DNA of 55,341 bases from Lentisphaerota bacterium (GTDB lineage: Bacteria > Verrucomicrobiota > Lentisphaeria > Oligosphaerales > JABHEG01). The translations under genes and the position numbers were made by a program. Below, piece after piece: positions 55,332-55,341 of this stretch. The stretch is from contig JABHEG010000286.1 in NCBI GenBank assembly GCA_018676675.1, positions 1 through 55,341 of the forward strand. The letters are read 5' to 3'. Each line of letters begins with the position of its first letter. Position 1 is the stretch's first letter. The notes under the pieces were generated by a model. It was not told the origin of the DNA, did not search any database, and saw only the letters and a list, made by a program, of their open reading frames with translations.

Positions 55332-55341
55332 ATGTGTAAGA
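55332..55341 (+). CDS. Start of a gene cut by the window edge
   Basis: An ATG at 55332 (Met-Cys-Lys) follows AAGGAG at 55315-55320 with an 11-base gap, and a promoter-like pair lies 60 bp upstream. Only three codons are visible, so nothing can be said about the product; existence of the gene is inferred from these signals. Confidence 0.35.

Larger units (their letters stand above)
48069..55341. mobile_element. Integrated plasmid- or satellite-like element, left end; right end outside the window
   Basis: The left boundary is placed by the loss of DUF4838 coding sequence and a shift to more AT-rich, repeat-bearing DNA between about 48,065 and 48,085. The contents are typical of replicating or integrating elements: two ribbon-helix-helix-type proteins, a primase-helicase fusion, paired inverted repeats and a HEPN-type (DUF3644) protein. 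The missing C-terminal part of DUF4838 does not reappear before 55341. No integrase or transposase was recognised in the visible part, so the mechanism is unknown. A chimeric assembly join is the main alternative. Confidence 0.65.

Overview
The window is GC-rich and gene-dense. It reads as a chromosome segment of a polysaccharide-degrading bacterium, probably of the PVC group (Kiritimatiellota, Lentisphaerota or Verrucomicrobiota) or a similar environmental lineage. That placement is an inference from gene content: many large signal-peptide proteins with TIM-barrel, LamG, FN3 and CBM4/9-like parts, two GHL10-type proteins, a DUF4838 protein, a sulfatase, and no SusC/SusD pair. No rRNA or tRNA gene was recognised.

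Layout. Positions 1-8033 hold a large uncharacterised protein facing two secreted proteins on the opposite strand. Positions 8204-13660 form a signalling module of the partner-switching type: a kinase with a degenerate phosphatase domain, a metallo-beta-lactamase-fold hydrolase, a STAS anti-anti-sigma protein, and a membrane receptor with three Cache-like domains, HAMP and an intact SpoIIE phosphatase. Positions 13779-30864 carry a run of degradative genes: a clan-A glycosidase, a cytoplasmic GH3 enzyme, a lactonase-like hydrolase, a 1038-residue secreted protein, a sulfatase divergent from a radical SAM protein, a sugar isomerase-like protein, and a LamG hydrolase followed by a MORN-repeat membrane protein.

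Positions 42834-31610 (minus strand) are one tightly spaced five-gene unit: two paralogous CBM-plus-barrel enzymes, a sialidase-like protein and two GHL10-like proteins. It diverges from a GH106-like gene and a DUF4838 gene across a gap holding a 123-bp palindromic element. The most likely job of this block is stepwise breakdown of a complex, perhaps rhamnose- or uronate-containing and sulfated, glycan. Polymer attack would be outside the cytoplasm, and the GH3, GH106 and sulfatase proteins, which lack signal peptides, would act inside.

At about 48,065-48,085 the DUF4838 reading frame breaks off and the character of the DNA changes. From there to the right edge the window looks like part of an integrated plasmid- or satellite-like element: two overlapping ribbon-helix-helix-type genes, a small acidic protein, a 941-residue primase-helicase fusion, paired inverted repeats, and a DUF3644-type protein carrying an R-D-x3-H motif typical of HEPN ribonucleases. 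No integrase or right boundary is visible. The most novel-looking parts are this element, the pseudo-phosphatase signalling module and several intergenic palindromic or short-repeat arrays.
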